Shown here piece after piece: positions 1 to 12,531 of a stretch of 64,000 nt of DNA. Origin of the DNA: Deinococcus betulae. Its GTDB lineage: Bacteria; Deinococcota; Deinococci; Deinococcales; Deinococcaceae. The number at the start of each line of letters is the position of its first letter. Positions within the stretch are counted from its first letter, which is position 1. Made by a program: the position numbers and the translations under genes. The notes below the pieces were generated by a model. It was not told the origin of the DNA. It saw only the letters and a program-made list of their open reading frames with translations, and did no database searches. Location: assembly GCF_020166395.1 (NCBI RefSeq), contig NZ_JAIQXU010000006.1, positions 62,001-126,000 on the forward strand, in the 5' to 3' direction.

Positions 1-115
1 GCGCGACCCACAGGCCGGGCGGGTCCTGGCCCAGGCGGCGGCCCTGTTCCCCACCGACGCGCTGGACCGCGACGTGCAGGCGCTGGCCCAGCAGACGCTG
101 GCCACGCTGAAATAG
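1..115 (+). CDS. 3-prime end of an unidentified CDS (partial)
   Basis: Reading from base 2, an uncut frame runs into the window and ends at TAG 113-115, giving about 37 C-terminal residues that finish QQTLATLK. The tail is Ala/Leu/Gln-rich and looks helical. Codon use is GC-rich like its neighbours, and the frame stops 25 nt before glnS on the same strand. The fragment is too short to assign a family. It is called coding only because the frame is open from the window edge and composition fits. Confidence 0.5.
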   Translation, partial: RDPQAGRVLAQAAALFPTDALDRDVQALAQQTLATLK

Positions 116-140
116 GCCCCCGCCCGCTATCCTGGGACCT

Positions 141-2570
<2,430 letters not shown>

Positions 2571-2588
2571 GACGGGCTGACCGCAGCA

Positions 2589-2626
2589 CCCAGCGCCCCT
2601 CAGGGATAACCCTGGGCAGTGCTGGG
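2589..2626 (+). terminator. Possible glnS terminator hairpin
   Basis: Nested inverted repeats 19 nt after the glnS stop: CCCAGC (2589-2594) with GCTGGG (2621-2626), and inner CAGGG (2601-2605) with CCCTG (2610-2614) around ATAA. There is no clear T-tract, so termination is inferred from position and stem strength. The rest of the 283-bp gap to the next start shows no convincing gene. Confidence 0.4.
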
Positions 2627-2853
2627 GGAGCCTGCGGAACGGCACGAGAGCGGCACCTGTGAGAGATGGCGCCGCCTTCTCTCTTTCAAGCCCGCAGAAG
2701 ACTGCCAGCGGCCCCGCGCAAGAAGGCACAGCGCAGAGCATGAGCATGACCAGAAGAAATCTGCGACCTTCCTGGGTCTTCCGGTCGGGCCAGCGGCTCC
2801 GCCTGCCCTCAACCCGGCCCCCTCCCAGGGGCAACTTGGGTACAGTGACAGCC

Positions 2854-4668
2854 ATGAAGCCGCCTGTTCTGCTGCGCACCGCCCTGCTGGGCGTCACCCT
2901 GGCCCTGTCCGGCGCGGCCAGCGCCCTGACCCTGGCGGACCCCAAGGTGTACACGGTGCCGGGGGCCGACACCAGCGTCGCCGCCTTTCTGCCGGGCGGC
3001 CAGGTCGTCGTCAACGCCGACAACGGCGTGCTGGTGCTGGACGCCGCCCTGAAGACGGTGCGCAGCTGGTACACCCTGCGCGGCGACGTGCTGGGCCTGA
3101 GCGCCAGCCCTGACGGCAAGCGGGTGGCGGCCCTGTCGCGTGACCGCTGGGTGGTGTGGGACGTGGCCTCGGGGCGCGAACTGCGCAGCGGCACCCCCGC
3201 CCTGGACGCCCGCGTGGCCTTTGACGCGCGCGGCGACCTGCTGCTGCTGGAACGCGGCACCCTGGTGCGGGTGGCGGTGGCGACCGGGCAGCGCACGCCC
3301 CTGCTGGGGGGCGGCGACCTGGGCGACGTGGCGGTCAGCCCCGACGGTCAGCGGCTGGTGACCCTCACCGACACCGAGGTCTCGCTGCTGAAGCTGGACG
3401 GCGGCACAGCGCTGACCAGTGGGGCTGTGCTGGCCAGCAGCGAGGTGGACGAGGACTGGAGCGAACTGGCCGCCACCTTTGCGCCGGACGGCAAGGCGGC
3501 CGTCGTGCGCCTGGGCGAGCAGACCCTGATTCTGCGGGAGGGCCAGACCAGGGCCACCGAGGTTGAAGGCGGGGAGGACCTGGGCCTCAGCGGCAGCGTG
3601 GTCTTCCTGAATTCCGCGCAGTTTGTCTATGCCGAGTACGGCGAGGGCCAGCTGTACGACGTACAGACCGGCGAGGCAGTGGGCGAAGCGCTGGAATTCG
3701 ATGCTTACGAACCTCTGCTGGGCGGGCCGGACGGCGCCGTGCTGGCCCTGGGCCGCTCGGTGGGCCGCCTGAGCACCGCCGACCTGAGCGTCCCGCCGCG
3801 CCCGCGCGTCACGCTGCCGTCCAGCAACACCTGGACCGGCGCGTTTGTGGGGGGCGTGCCGCACGCGGGAGTGGGCGAGTTTCTGAACCTGAAGACCGGC
3901 GTGGCCCTGAACGCCGGCAACCGGGACAACCTGCTGGCCGCCGAGGCCCACAGCGAGAGCCTGTGGACCCTGAGTGGCCTGACCGTCAACGTGTACCGCG
4001 CGGGCAAAGTCACGCGCGTGGCCACTCTGGACGAGGACGCCGAATACGAAACGCTGCACACCTCGCCCGACGGCACGCTGGCCGCCGTCAGCGGCTACGG
4101 CGGCGCCGCGCTGCTGGACAGCCGCAGCGGCAAGGTGGTGGGCACCGTGACGGCAGCCAAGCTGAAGGTTGAGGACATTCACGACGCCCTGCCCACCCTG
4201 GATGGCCGGAGCCTCCTCTTGATTCCGCATGAGGGCGACCTGCTGCGCTACGAGCTGGCCAGCGGCCGCAAGACGGTGGCTTTCAAGCTGCCGGCCGGGG
4301 CCGAAGCCTACGAGTTCCAGCAGAGCCGGGGCGGCACGCTGGCCGTCGCATACGGCAGCGAGGACGATGACCGCATTGCGCTGATCAAGCCAGGGGCGGC
4401 CACCGCGTTCAAGACCCTGGTGTTTGCTCAGGCGGTGCGCGCCCTGCGCTTCAGCCCCGATGGCAAGCAGCTGGCGGTGCTGACCGGCGACAATCAGAAC
4501 GCCCTTCAGGTGTACGACACCGCCAGCGGCGCCCTGCTGACGCGCACCGGGGCCTTTAGCCTGCGGACCTCGCTGCTGGCCTGGGCCGCAGACGGCTCGC
4601 AGTTGCTGGTGGGGGCCGGCCTGCTGGGCCAGCCGGGCAGCGCCACGGTCTACACGGTCAAGAAATAA
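2854..4668 (+). CDS. Secreted WD40/YVTN-like beta-propeller protein
   Basis: 604 residues beginning with a Sec signal peptide (MKPPVLLRT, hydrophobic core LLGVTLALSG, likely cleavage after ASA near residue 23). The rest is a run of beta-propeller blades of the kind seen in WD40/YVTN proteins, with repeated SPDGKRVAALS, SPDGQRLVTL, APDGKAAVV and SPDGKQLAVL motifs. It is probably periplasmic or surface exposed; the ligand or function is unknown. The frame is open back to 2659, but ATG 2854 is preferred: it starts the signal peptide and follows a -10 box TACAGT (2841-2846) by 7 nt. No catalytic motif was seen. Confidence 0.88.
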   Translation: MKPPVLLRTALLGVTLALSGAASALTLADPKVYTVPGADTSVAAFLPGGQVVVNADNGVLVLDAALKTVRSWYTLRGDVLGLSASPDGKRVAALSRDRWVVWDVASGRELRSGTPALDARVAFDARGDLLLLERGTLVRVAVATGQRTPLLGGGDLGDVAVSPDGQRLVTLTDTEVSLLKLDGGTALTSGAVLASSEVDEDWSELAATFAPDGKAAVVRLGEQTLILREGQTRATEVEGGEDLGLSGSVVFLNSAQFVYAEYGEGQLYDVQTGEAVGEALEFDAYEPLLGGPDGAVLALGRSVGRLSTADLSVPPRPRVTLPSSNTWTGAFVGGVPHAGVGEFLNLKTGVALNAGNRDNLLAAEAHSESLWTLSGLTVNVYRAGKVTRVATLDEDAEYETLHTSPDGTLAAVSGYGGAALLDSRSGKVVGTVTAAKLKVEDIHDALPTLDGRSLLLIPHEGDLLRYELASGRKTVAFKLPAGAEAYEFQQSRGGTLAVAYGSEDDDRIALIKPGAATAFKTLVFAQAVRALRFSPDGKQLAVLTGDNQNALQVYDTASGALLTRTGAFSLRTSLLAWAADGSQLLVGAGLLGQPGSATVYTVKK

Positions 4669-4676
4669 GGGGGGTA

Positions 4677-4729
4677 GGACGTGGGGTGGAGGTTGGGGGC
4701 TCATTCCTCCAACCTCTCCCCCACGTCCT
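4677..4729 (+). terminator. Long terminator hairpin after propeller gene
   Basis: Starts 8 nt after the stop at 4668. Left arm AGGACGTGGGG, then TGGAGGTTGG, pairs with CCAACCTCT, then CCCCACGTCCT, leaving a short loop. It lies between convergent genes, so it could act on both strands. The following 130 bp hold repeat copy A. Confidence 0.7.
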
Positions 4730-4737
4730 CTCCTAAA

Positions 4738-4860
4738 GATTCCGTCTGTTGCGTTGACATACTGGAAGAGCGCCGTTCTACACACCCACGCCCGCACCCG
4801 TTGTGCTCCCTCTCTCCAGTCGAATTGAATCGTTTTTCTCAACGATTCAATCGGAATCCC
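4738..4860 (+). repeat. Intergenic repeat, copy A
   Basis: A 123-bp segment between convergent genes that begins GATTCCGTCTGTT and ends in an 11-bp hairpin (ATTGAATCGTT 4824-4834 with AACGATTCAAT 4841-4851). The same ordered blocks recur inverted at 47770-47903 and, more degenerate, at 19155-19266: GATTCCGTCTGTT, GGAAGAG, CCACGCCCG, ACCCGTT, CTCC, then the GAATTGAATCG-like hairpin. It encodes nothing obvious and looks like a non-autonomous dispersed element. Confidence 0.65.
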
Positions 4861-4862
4861 TC

Positions 4863-6287
4863 TCAGTTCAGTGTTCGGCCACCCTGCGCGCCTTGCTGGG
4901 CCAGCAGGTCCCCGGCGCGCCGCAGATGCTCTTGCAGGGTCACGTGCCAGTCGTCGCTTTCGGGGGTGTGGCTCAGGGCCTGCTGAGCGTAGGCGTAGGC
5001 GGCGGCCGGGTTGGGAAAGCCCTGCTGGGCCAGCACATCGGCGGCCATCTGATGGGCGGTGATCCAGTCGCGGCTGCCAGGAGCCGCCTCACGGATCACG
5101 CGCTCGTAGTGCTCCAGGGCGTCGTCCAGCTGAAAGTAATCCAGGGCCACGCTGCCCAGCACCAGACTGGCCGGAATCACAGCCCCCTGGGCCAGCGCCT
5201 GCTCGGCGCCCAGCTGCGCTTCGGGCAGGCGGCCCAGGCGGTAATCGCACTCGGCCACGTCGGCCAGGACCTCGGGCAGGTAGGGGTATTCGGGGTCGGC
5301 CAGCGCCGCTTCCAGCTTCTCGCGGGCCTCAACCGGGCGGTCGAGGTCCAGCAGCGCCACGCCCAGCTCGTGGTTGGCAAACGGGCGGTCGGCCTCGGTG
5401 GACAGATTCAGGGCCGTCTCAAATGCCTCCAGGGCCTGCTCGGTGCGGCCCAGGTGGGTCAGTACCTGGCCGCGCACCAGCGCCACCCCGTAGCTGGGAT
5501 CGCCGTGCTGGCCCTCCAGGCGGGCCGCTTCCCGAATCATGTCGTGGGCCTGCTCGGGCTGGCCCAGATTCAGCAGCGCCTGGGCGCGCAGGTAGTGCCA
5601 GGTGGCCAGATTCAGGCCCTGCTCCTCGGCTTCGTCGGGGCTAGGGCGCGCGGCGTAGAGGGGCCGGGCCTGATCGAGTGCGGCCTTGGCGGCGTCAGGC
5701 TGGCCCAGTTGTAGGTGCAGCGCGGCCTGTTCCTGCAACATGACGGCGCGGTTCACCCCACTGGCCAGGTGCGCCGCCTCGGCGTACAGGGCGGCGGCCT
5801 CGGCACTTTGCCCCAGGCTCTCGTGGGCGTCGGCCTCCCAGGACCGCAGACGCCAGCGCAGGTGTTCCGGCAGGTCGCGGCTGGTCAGCTCGATGTCCAG
5901 GGCGTCCTGCGGTTTTTCACCCAGCGCCAGGGCACACAGGGCGTGAAAGCGGGCCAGAGGATCGGCGGCCGCGCGCACACTCTGGGCCGGGGCGGCGGCT
6001 TCCGGGCCGCGCGTGCGGGCGTCCAGTTCGGCGCTCAGGGCCAGGAGCAGGGCGTCGTCCCGCAGGGCAGGGTCCAAGGTGCGCGCCGCGCGCAGTGCCG
6101 CTTCCAGTTCTGTGGTGGCCGCGTCGCCGTACAGGGCGTGCAGGTGGCCCAGGTAGAGGGCCAGCCGGGCCTGCGCTGGTTTACGGGCTTCATTCATGGC
6201 GGCGTCCAGAATCCCGAATGCGGCGTCGTAGTCGCCTCCGGCGAGCGCCGCGCACACTTGCTGCCAGGTGGTCGCCACATCAATCAT
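4863..6287 (-). CDS. Tetratricopeptide-repeat protein
   Basis: 474-residue all-helical protein built from tandem TPR-like units. Recurrent patterns include [63 protein letters not shown] and [12 protein letters not shown]. There is no signal peptide or catalytic motif, so it is probably a cytosolic scaffold or protein-interaction module; the partner is unknown. The frame is open upstream to 6338, but ATG 6287 is chosen because a -10-like TATCCT (minus strand; plus 6296-6301) and a GGGGAA purine run precede it. It is divergent from the FtsH-N paralogue, with their starts 98 bp apart. Confidence 0.85.
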   Translation of the reverse strand: MIDVATTWQQVCAALAGGDYDAAFGILDAAMNEARKPAQARLALYLGHLHALYGDAATTELEAALRAARTLDPALRDDALLLALSAELDARTRGPEAAAPAQSVRAAADPLARFHALCALALGEKPQDALDIELTSRDLPEHLRWRLRSWEADAHESLGQSAEAAALYAEAAHLASGVNRAVMLQEQAALHLQLGQPDAAKAALDQARPLYAARPSPDEAEEQGLNLATWHYLRAQALLNLGQPEQAHDMIREAARLEGQHGDPSYGVALVRGQVLTHLGRTEQALEAFETALNLSTEADRPFANHELGVALLDLDRPVEAREKLEAALADPEYPYLPEVLADVAECDYRLGRLPEAQLGAEQALAQGAVIPASLVLGSVALDYFQLDDALEHYERVIREAAPGSRDWITAHQMAADVLAQQGFPNPAAAYAYAQQALSHTPESDDWHVTLQEHLRRAGDLLAQQGAQGGRTLN

Positions 6288-6349
6288 TTCCCCGCAGGAT
6301 ACTGCGCCGTTGCCAGCAGAGGCGCGTGCCCGGCTCATCCTTTCGCCGC

Positions 6350-6378
6350 TTGCCTGGGACGGCCACAGGCAGTCTTAT
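6350..6378 (+). promoter_or_regulatory. Probable leaderless promoter of the FtsH-N gene
   Basis: TTGCCT (6350-6355), 17 bp, then TCTTAT (6373-6378), with GTG 6385 six bases further on. Spacing is ideal for a leaderless transcript, though the -10 lacks the usual A at position 2. It supports the GTG start of the next gene. Confidence 0.45.
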
Positions 6379-6384
6379 GGCGAG

Positions 6385-6879
6385 GTGACCCCTCCCAGAC
6401 CTTCCCTGTGGCCCGTTGCCGGCGGGGTGCTGGCCCTGCTGTGTTTTGCCGCGCTGGGCCTCCTGGGCTGGCAGTGGCTGGCCGGAGGCCGGGCCGCGCC
6501 TGTGCCCTACGCCGAGTTTCAGCGCCTGCTGGCCGCCGGACAGATTGAGCGCGTGGTGGTGCGCGAAACGGGCGCCGCCGTGACCCTGACAATGCCCGCC
6601 GAGGTGCAGGTCAACACCGTTCAGGGGCTGCACCCCCGTGAGATGCGCGACTTCAGCGTGCAACTACCCAGCAGCCTGACCCTGCCCGGCAGCCGCCTGA
6701 TGAACGACCTGAGCAGGCAGGGCGTGCAATGGCGCTTCGAGCAGTCTGGCCCGTGGCCCGGCCTCCTGCTCAATGGCCTGCCTCCACTGCTGTTTCTGGC
6801 GCTGTTCGTGGCGCTGCCGCTGACCCTGCTGATCCTGTTGGCCTGGCGCGCCCGGCGACCCAAAGTTGTCAAACCCTAA
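6385..6879 (+). CDS. FtsH N-terminal-domain paralogue lacking ATPase and protease
   Basis: 164 residues: TM helix (about 8-31), an extracytoplasmic alpha/beta domain (about 38-120), a second TM helix (about 125-150) and a short basic tail. The middle aligns without gaps to the N-terminal part of the adjacent FtsH; I count about 61 identities in 102 positions, including ERVVVRE, DVQVNT/EVQVNT, RDFSV, LPSSL and RFEQ. There is no Walker motif or HExxH, so it cannot unfold or cleave. It ends 112 bp upstream of ftsH on the same strand. It may co-assemble with FtsH as a regulatory or dominant-negative subunit, or be a decaying duplication; the intact frame and conserved surface favour function. The GTG start fits the promoter; an earlier in-frame start at 6268 is less likely. 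Confidence 0.8.
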   Translation: MTPPRPSLWPVAGGVLALLCFAALGLLGWQWLAGGRAAPVPYAEFQRLLAAGQIERVVVRETGAAVTLTMPAEVQVNTVQGLHPREMRDFSVQLPSSLTLPGSRLMNDLSRQGVQWRFEQSGPWPGLLLNGLPPLLFLALFVALPLTLLILLAWRARRPKVVKP

Positions 6880-6912
6880 AGAGCAGGTGTAAGGCGGACC
6901 CTACTCACGCAC

Positions 6913-6933
6913 CTTGAGTCTGGTACACTCAAG
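6913..6933 (+). promoter_or_regulatory. HAIR operator (HspR-binding site) upstream of ftsH
   Basis: CTTGAGT (6913-6919), 7 bp, ACTCAAG (6927-6933): a perfect match to the HspR-associated inverted repeat, CTTGAGT-N7-ACTCAAG. A -10-like TACACT (6924-6929) overlaps the right half, so a bound repressor would block the promoter. HspR is a known heat-shock repressor in Streptomyces and Deinococcus; its use here is inferred from the exact match. Confidence 0.88.
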
Positions 6934-6991
6934 TTCAGCGGGGCGAAGCGCGCCCTACCCCTCTTTTCTTCTCCCTTCTGGAGGACTGTTC

Positions 6992-8857
<1,866 letters not shown>

Positions 8858-8879
8858 CGCCCCTCCAGCCTTCTCCCCC

Positions 8880-8911
8880 ACCAGCCCCTGGCCACGCGGT
8901 CAGGGGCTGGT
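8880..8911 (+). terminator. ftsH terminator
   Basis: Perfect 11-bp inverted repeat ACCAGCCCCTG (8880-8890) / CAGGGGCTGGT (8901-8911) with a 10-nt loop, 22 nt after the ftsH stop and followed by GCTTTG. Confidence 0.8.
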
Positions 8912-8972
8912 GCTTTGCCCGCTGGGCAATCTGGCGGATGCCGCGTGCCCCGCGCCCCGCCAGACTGGCCCC

Positions 8973-9440
8973 ATGCCCACCTACCGTCTGGAATCTGGTG
9001 CTGACGCCAAGCGTGAGGCGGCTGTGTCAGCTGCGCTGGTCGCTTACAACGACGAGCACAGCGAGATGCTGCGCCAGCGCCTGACCCCCGAACACCGCCT
9101 GAGTGTGCCTCTGGAAAGCTATCTGCTCTCAGAGGCGGGCGAGGTGCTGGGCGGCTGCACCGGCCGGGCTGTGCCGCTGTGGGGCTGGCTGGAGATTGAC
9201 CTGATGTGGCTGAGTGAGCCCCTGCGCGGCCAAGGCTGGGGCGCCCGTCTGCTGCGCGATGTGGAAGCCCAGGCCACGGCGCTGGGCTGCACCCGCGCCA
9301 AGCTCAGCACCTGGGAATTTCAGGCGCGCCCCTTTTACGAGCGGCAGGGTTACGTGGTCTACGCCGAGGAACAGGACTACCCGCCCGGCCACACCAACTT
9401 CCTGATGCGCAAGGCCCTGACGCCACCGGCAGGCGGCTGA
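8973..9440 (+). CDS. GNAT-family N-acetyltransferase
   Basis: 155 residues with a GNAT fold. The acetyl-CoA loop is LRGQGWGARLLRDVEAQA, and the motif B region reads AKLSTWEFQARPFYERQGYVVYAEEQDYPPGHTN. It probably transfers an acetyl group from acetyl-CoA to a small-molecule or protein amine; the substrate is unknown. ATG 8973 (MPTYRLES) is chosen over upstream starts because the GNAT fold begins there. The gene sits between ftsH and the sigma-factor operon with no clear link to either. Confidence 0.85.
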   Translation: MPTYRLESGADAKREAAVSAALVAYNDEHSEMLRQRLTPEHRLSVPLESYLLSEAGEVLGGCTGRAVPLWGWLEIDLMWLSEPLRGQGWGARLLRDVEAQATALGCTRAKLSTWEFQARPFYERQGYVVYAEEQDYPPGHTNFLMRKALTPPAGG

Positions 9441-9512
9441 GCGGCCCGGCCTGCTTGCCCCTTGAACCCCAGGGGCGCCGCGCTGCGTACTCTGGACGTG
9501 ACGTGGACTCTT

Positions 9513-10112
9513 ATGACTAAGGCGAGCCCACCCCGGCAGGCTCAGCCCGAGCTGCCCCCAGAGCTGCTTCTGGCGGCCCGGCTGCGCCGCCGCGACGAAC
9601 GGGCCCTGGCCGAGGCCTACGACCTGCACGCGGCGGCGGTGTACGGGGTGCTGACCCGCCTGCTGGACACCGCCAGCGCCCAGGAGGTCTTGCAGGACGT
9701 GTTCGTGCGGCTGTGGGAGCGGCCAGAGGCCTACGACCCGGCGCGGGCGGGCCTGCGGGCCTACCTGCTGGTCGTGGCGCGCTCGCGGGCGCTGGACCGC
9801 CTGCGCGCCACGAAGGCCACCGCGCCGCTGCACACCGAGGACGGCGCCGAGTGGCCGCTGCCCGACGAGCAGCCCGGCCCCGCCCAGCGCAGTGAGAATG
9901 AAGCCCGGCACCGCCGCGTGCGTCAGGCTCTGGGCGGCCTGAGCCCGGCGCACCGCGAAACGGTGGAACGTGCGTACCTGCGCGGCGAAACCCGTGAAGA
10001 CATTGCCGCTGGCATGGGGGTGCCGGTTGGCACGGTCAAAAGTCGGCTCAGCCACGCGCTGGGCCACCTGAGGCGCCTGCTGGGCGAGGAGGCCCGTTCG
10101 TGGCTGGACTAG
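9513..10112 (+). CDS. ECF-type RNA polymerase sigma factor
   Basis: 199 residues. Region 2 spans about 34-100 (LAEAYDLHAAAVYGVL, AQEVLQDVFVRLWERP) and region 4 about 145-195 (LSPAHRETVERAYLRGETREDIAAG, PVGTVKSRLSHAL). Region 3 is absent, as in ECF sigmas of the SigK/RpoE type. It should direct RNA polymerase to a stress regulon. A TACTCT box (9488-9493) precedes two candidate starts, GTG 9498 and ATG 9513; the ATG is preferred. It overlaps the anti-sigma gene by 13 bp, which implies translational coupling. Confidence 0.93.
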   Translation: MTKASPPRQAQPELPPELLLAARLRRRDERALAEAYDLHAAAVYGVLTRLLDTASAQEVLQDVFVRLWERPEAYDPARAGLRAYLLVVARSRALDRLRATKATAPLHTEDGAEWPLPDEQPGPAQRSENEARHRRVRQALGGLSPAHRETVERAYLRGETREDIAAGMGVPVGTVKSRLSHALGHLRRLLGEEARSWLD

Positions 10113-11287
10113 AGACACACTGCCCGCTGGTACAGGGCGAATTGCACCGCCACGTCGCCCACGGCGAGCCGCTGAGTGGAGCGGCCCAGGCCCACCTGCG
10201 CGGCTGCGCCGAATGCCGCGCGGAACTGGCCCTGCTGCGCGGCGTGCAGGCGGCGCTGCTGGCCGAGGTGCCGGCGGTGGCCCCGCCGCCTGCGATGCGC
10301 GCCCAGGTGCTGGCCCGCGCCCGCCGCCCGGCCCGGCGCTGGTGGCCAGCGGCCCTGAGCGCCGCAGCAGCGGTGGGCGCACTGCTCACCCTGAACCTTC
10401 TGGGTCCTTCGCGCGGGGTGGCGGGCGCGCTGCCCGACCCGGCGGTGGTGGTGAGCGCAGGCCGCGACATGCTGGTGGCCAGCAACGATCACCAGGGCAC
10501 CCTGACCCTGCTGCGCGGCGGGCAGGTGCAGGCCACCCTGACGGCCCCCGCCGCCCAGACCCCCTGGTTTACCGAGGGGGTGCGCCTGGGCGGGCGCGTC
10601 TTCCTGGCCGACGCCGCCAACGACCGGGTGCTGGAACTGACGCTGACGCCGCTGCGCCTCACCCGCACCCACCGCGTCCCGGACGGGGTGGCGGGTCTGA
10701 CCGCCGACAGCGGCGCGGCGGGCGGCCGGGTGTACTTCAAGAGCGTGCGCGGCGCGGTGGGCACCCTGGACGGCGCGCAGGTCACGCTGGCCCGCGAGGC
10801 CGGGATGCCCCTGGCCGACGCGATGGACGGCGTGCTGCTGCTGGGCGGCCACCTGCTGGTGACGCACCACCTGAGGGGCGAGGTTTGCGTGCTGGACCCT
10901 GACACCCTGGCCGTGCGCCGCCGCCTGCCCCTGGGCGGGATGCCCGTGGCGCTGGCGGCGGTGCGGGACGGCGTGCTGGTGCTGGACGTGCAGGGCCGCC
11001 TGCTGCGGCTGAGGGGCGACCTGAGTGTGGCGCAGACCTGGGCGGTGGGCGGCCACCCCGACAAGCTGAGCGTGAACGGCGACGTGGCCGTGCTGACCGA
11101 CCGCAGCGGCGCCGTGACGCGGGTGCCCCTGAGGGGCGGCCCGGCCACCCGCACCCAGCTGACGCACCCCATGGACGTGGAGGTGCTGCCCGACGGCACC
11201 TTTGCCGTGGCCGAGGGCGGGCGCGGCCTGCGCGTGCTGGACGGCGCCCTTCAGACGCAGCGGGCGGTGGGGCGCCCGCCAGAATGA
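10100..11287 (+). CDS. Zinc-type anti-sigma factor with extracytoplasmic propeller domain
   Basis: 395 residues, starting at GTG inside the end of the sigma gene. The N-terminus has a ZAS signature H32-x3-C36-x2-C39 (HLRGCAEC), the zinc anti-sigma motif that can sense thiol oxidation. One TM helix follows (about 78-100), then about 290 residues of beta-propeller-like repeats outside the membrane (ADAANDRVLELTLTP, LDPDTLAVRRRLPLGG, LPDGTFAVAEGGRGL). It probably holds the sigma factor at the membrane until a redox or envelope signal releases it. Most ECF anti-sigmas have a much smaller periplasmic part, so the propeller may be a dedicated sensor. Confidence 0.88.
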   Translation: MAGLETHCPLVQGELHRHVAHGEPLSGAAQAHLRGCAECRAELALLRGVQAALLAEVPAVAPPPAMRAQVLARARRPARRWWPAALSAAAAVGALLTLNLLGPSRGVAGALPDPAVVVSAGRDMLVASNDHQGTLTLLRGGQVQATLTAPAAQTPWFTEGVRLGGRVFLADAANDRVLELTLTPLRLTRTHRVPDGVAGLTADSGAAGGRVYFKSVRGAVGTLDGAQVTLAREAGMPLADAMDGVLLLGGHLLVTHHLRGEVCVLDPDTLAVRRRLPLGGMPVALAAVRDGVLVLDVQGRLLRLRGDLSVAQTWAVGGHPDKLSVNGDVAVLTDRSGAVTRVPLRGGPATRTQLTHPMDVEVLPDGTFAVAEGGRGLRVLDGALQTQRAVGRPPE

Positions 11288-11330
11288 ACCCCCAGACCCC
11301 CTGCACCCGTACCCAAACCGGAGGGAGACC

Positions 11331-11765
11331 ATGACCCGATTCACCCTGACCGCCCTGAGTGCCGCCGCCCCTTTCATGCTGCTGGCGCTGGCCGCCACCG
11401 CCGCCGCCAGCATGCCCGGCCACGACATGAGCACCATGTCCAAGGCCACCGGCTACCAGCCCTACAGCAAGGCCGCCTTTGACGCCGCCAAGGGCAAGCA
11501 GCGGGTGCTGTTCTTCTGGGCGTCCTGTTGCCCCAACTGCCGCGCCGCCGAGGCCGACATCCAGAAAAATCTGGGGGACCTGCCCGCAGGCGTTGTGATA
11601 TTCAAGACCGACTACGACAAGGAAGCGGCCCTGAAAAAGCAGTACGGCATTACCTACCAGCACACCTTCGTGCTGGTGGACGCCCAGGGCAAGGCGCTGC
11701 GCAAGTGGAGTGGCGGCGGCCTGAAGCAGATTGTGGCCAACGCGGCCGCTGCCAAGAAGATGTGA
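11331..11765 (+). CDS. Secreted thioredoxin-like protein
   Basis: 144 residues with a signal peptide (MTRFTLTALSAAAPFMLLALAA, cleavage near AAAS) and a thioredoxin fold containing WASCCPNCRAAEADI. The active-site pair is C67-P-N-C70, preceded by an extra C66. The later cis-Pro region QYGITYQHTFVLVD matches the family. It probably performs disulfide exchange outside the cytoplasm and may receive electrons from CcdA, encoded 6 nt downstream. ATG 11331 follows GAGGGAG and starts the signal peptide. It belongs to the sigma/anti-sigma operon. Confidence 0.9.
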   Translation: MTRFTLTALSAAAPFMLLALAATAAASMPGHDMSTMSKATGYQPYSKAAFDAAKGKQRVLFFWASCCPNCRAAEADIQKNLGDLPAGVVIFKTDYDKEAALKKQYGITYQHTFVLVDAQGKALRKWSGGGLKQIVANAAAAKKM

Positions 11766-11771
11766 GCGGCT

Positions 11772-12521
11772 GTGCTGCTGCTGCTTGTGGCGTTTGTGGG
11801 CGGGCTGCTGACGGTGCTGTCGCCCTGCGTGCTGCCCGTGCTGCCGGTGCTGCTGTCGGGCACGGTGGGCGGGCGGGGCCGCCCCCCCGGCATCATCGCC
11901 GGATTCCTCGGGTCGTTCGTGCTGCTCACGCTGTTTCTGGCCAGCGTGGTCACGGCCCTGAACCTCAGCCCGGACGCCATTCGCTGGGCAGCGGTGGTGA
12001 TGCTGGTGGGCTTTGGCCTGACGCTGGCGGTGCCCGCCCTGCAAGCGCGCTTTGAACGTGTGGCCAGCCGCGCCCTGCCCCAGCGGGCGGGCGGCGGGGG
12101 CGACGGGTTTCTGGGCGGCGTGCTGGTGGGCGCGACCCTGGGTGTGGTCTGGACGCCCTGCGTGGGGCCTATTCTGGCCAGCGTGACCACCCTGGCCCTG
12201 AGCGGTCAGGTGACGGCCTTTGCCGCCGCCGTGACCCTGGCCTACGCGCTGGGCGTGGCGCTGCCCATGCTGGGCGTTATGTGGGGCGGGCGGCGCCTGC
12301 TGCACCGGCCCGCGCTGCTGGGCCGCCTGAATGGCTTTCAGCAGGTGTTTGGCGCTGTGCTGGTGATGTTTGCCGCCGGCATGGTCGTTGGCCTGGACCG
12401 GCAGGTGCAGACCGCGCTGGTTGAGCGCCTGCCTGCCCTGCAACGCCTGACCTTTCTGGAAGAAACGGCGGGCGTACAGCGCGAGCTGGAACGCACCGAC
12501 CTTCAGCCCGCCCTGCCGTAG
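11772..12521 (+). CDS. ccdA: CcdA/DsbD-like thiol-electron transporter
   Basis: 249-residue polytopic membrane protein with about six TM helices. The two conserved cysteines are in LSPCVLP (C19) and WTPCVGP (C130), the redox pair that moves electrons from cytosolic thioredoxin to extracytoplasmic acceptors. It begins GTG, 6 nt after the thioredoxin-like gene, so the two very likely form an electron-transfer pair. A C-terminal soluble tail of about 40 residues is present. The gene ends at a strong bidirectional terminator. Confidence 0.92.
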   Translation: MLLLLVAFVGGLLTVLSPCVLPVLPVLLSGTVGGRGRPPGIIAGFLGSFVLLTLFLASVVTALNLSPDAIRWAAVVMLVGFGLTLAVPALQARFERVASRALPQRAGGGGDGFLGGVLVGATLGVVWTPCVGPILASVTTLALSGQVTAFAAAVTLAYALGVALPMLGVMWGGRRLLHRPALLGRLNGFQQVFGAVLVMFAAGMVVGLDRQVQTALVERLPALQRLTFLEETAGVQRELERTDLQPALP

Positions 12522-12531
12522 CGGGCACCAC

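Noticed and set aside
2600..2812. A 70-residue minus-strand ORF in the glnS-propeller gap
   Set aside because: Arg/Ser/Cys-rich composition, no ribosome site or -10 box, and it covers the probable terminator hairpin.
2809..4842. A 677-residue minus-strand ORF opposite the propeller gene
   Set aside because: Runs through the terminator and repeat copy A, and has the typical antisense composition. The plus-strand protein has a signal peptide and repeats.
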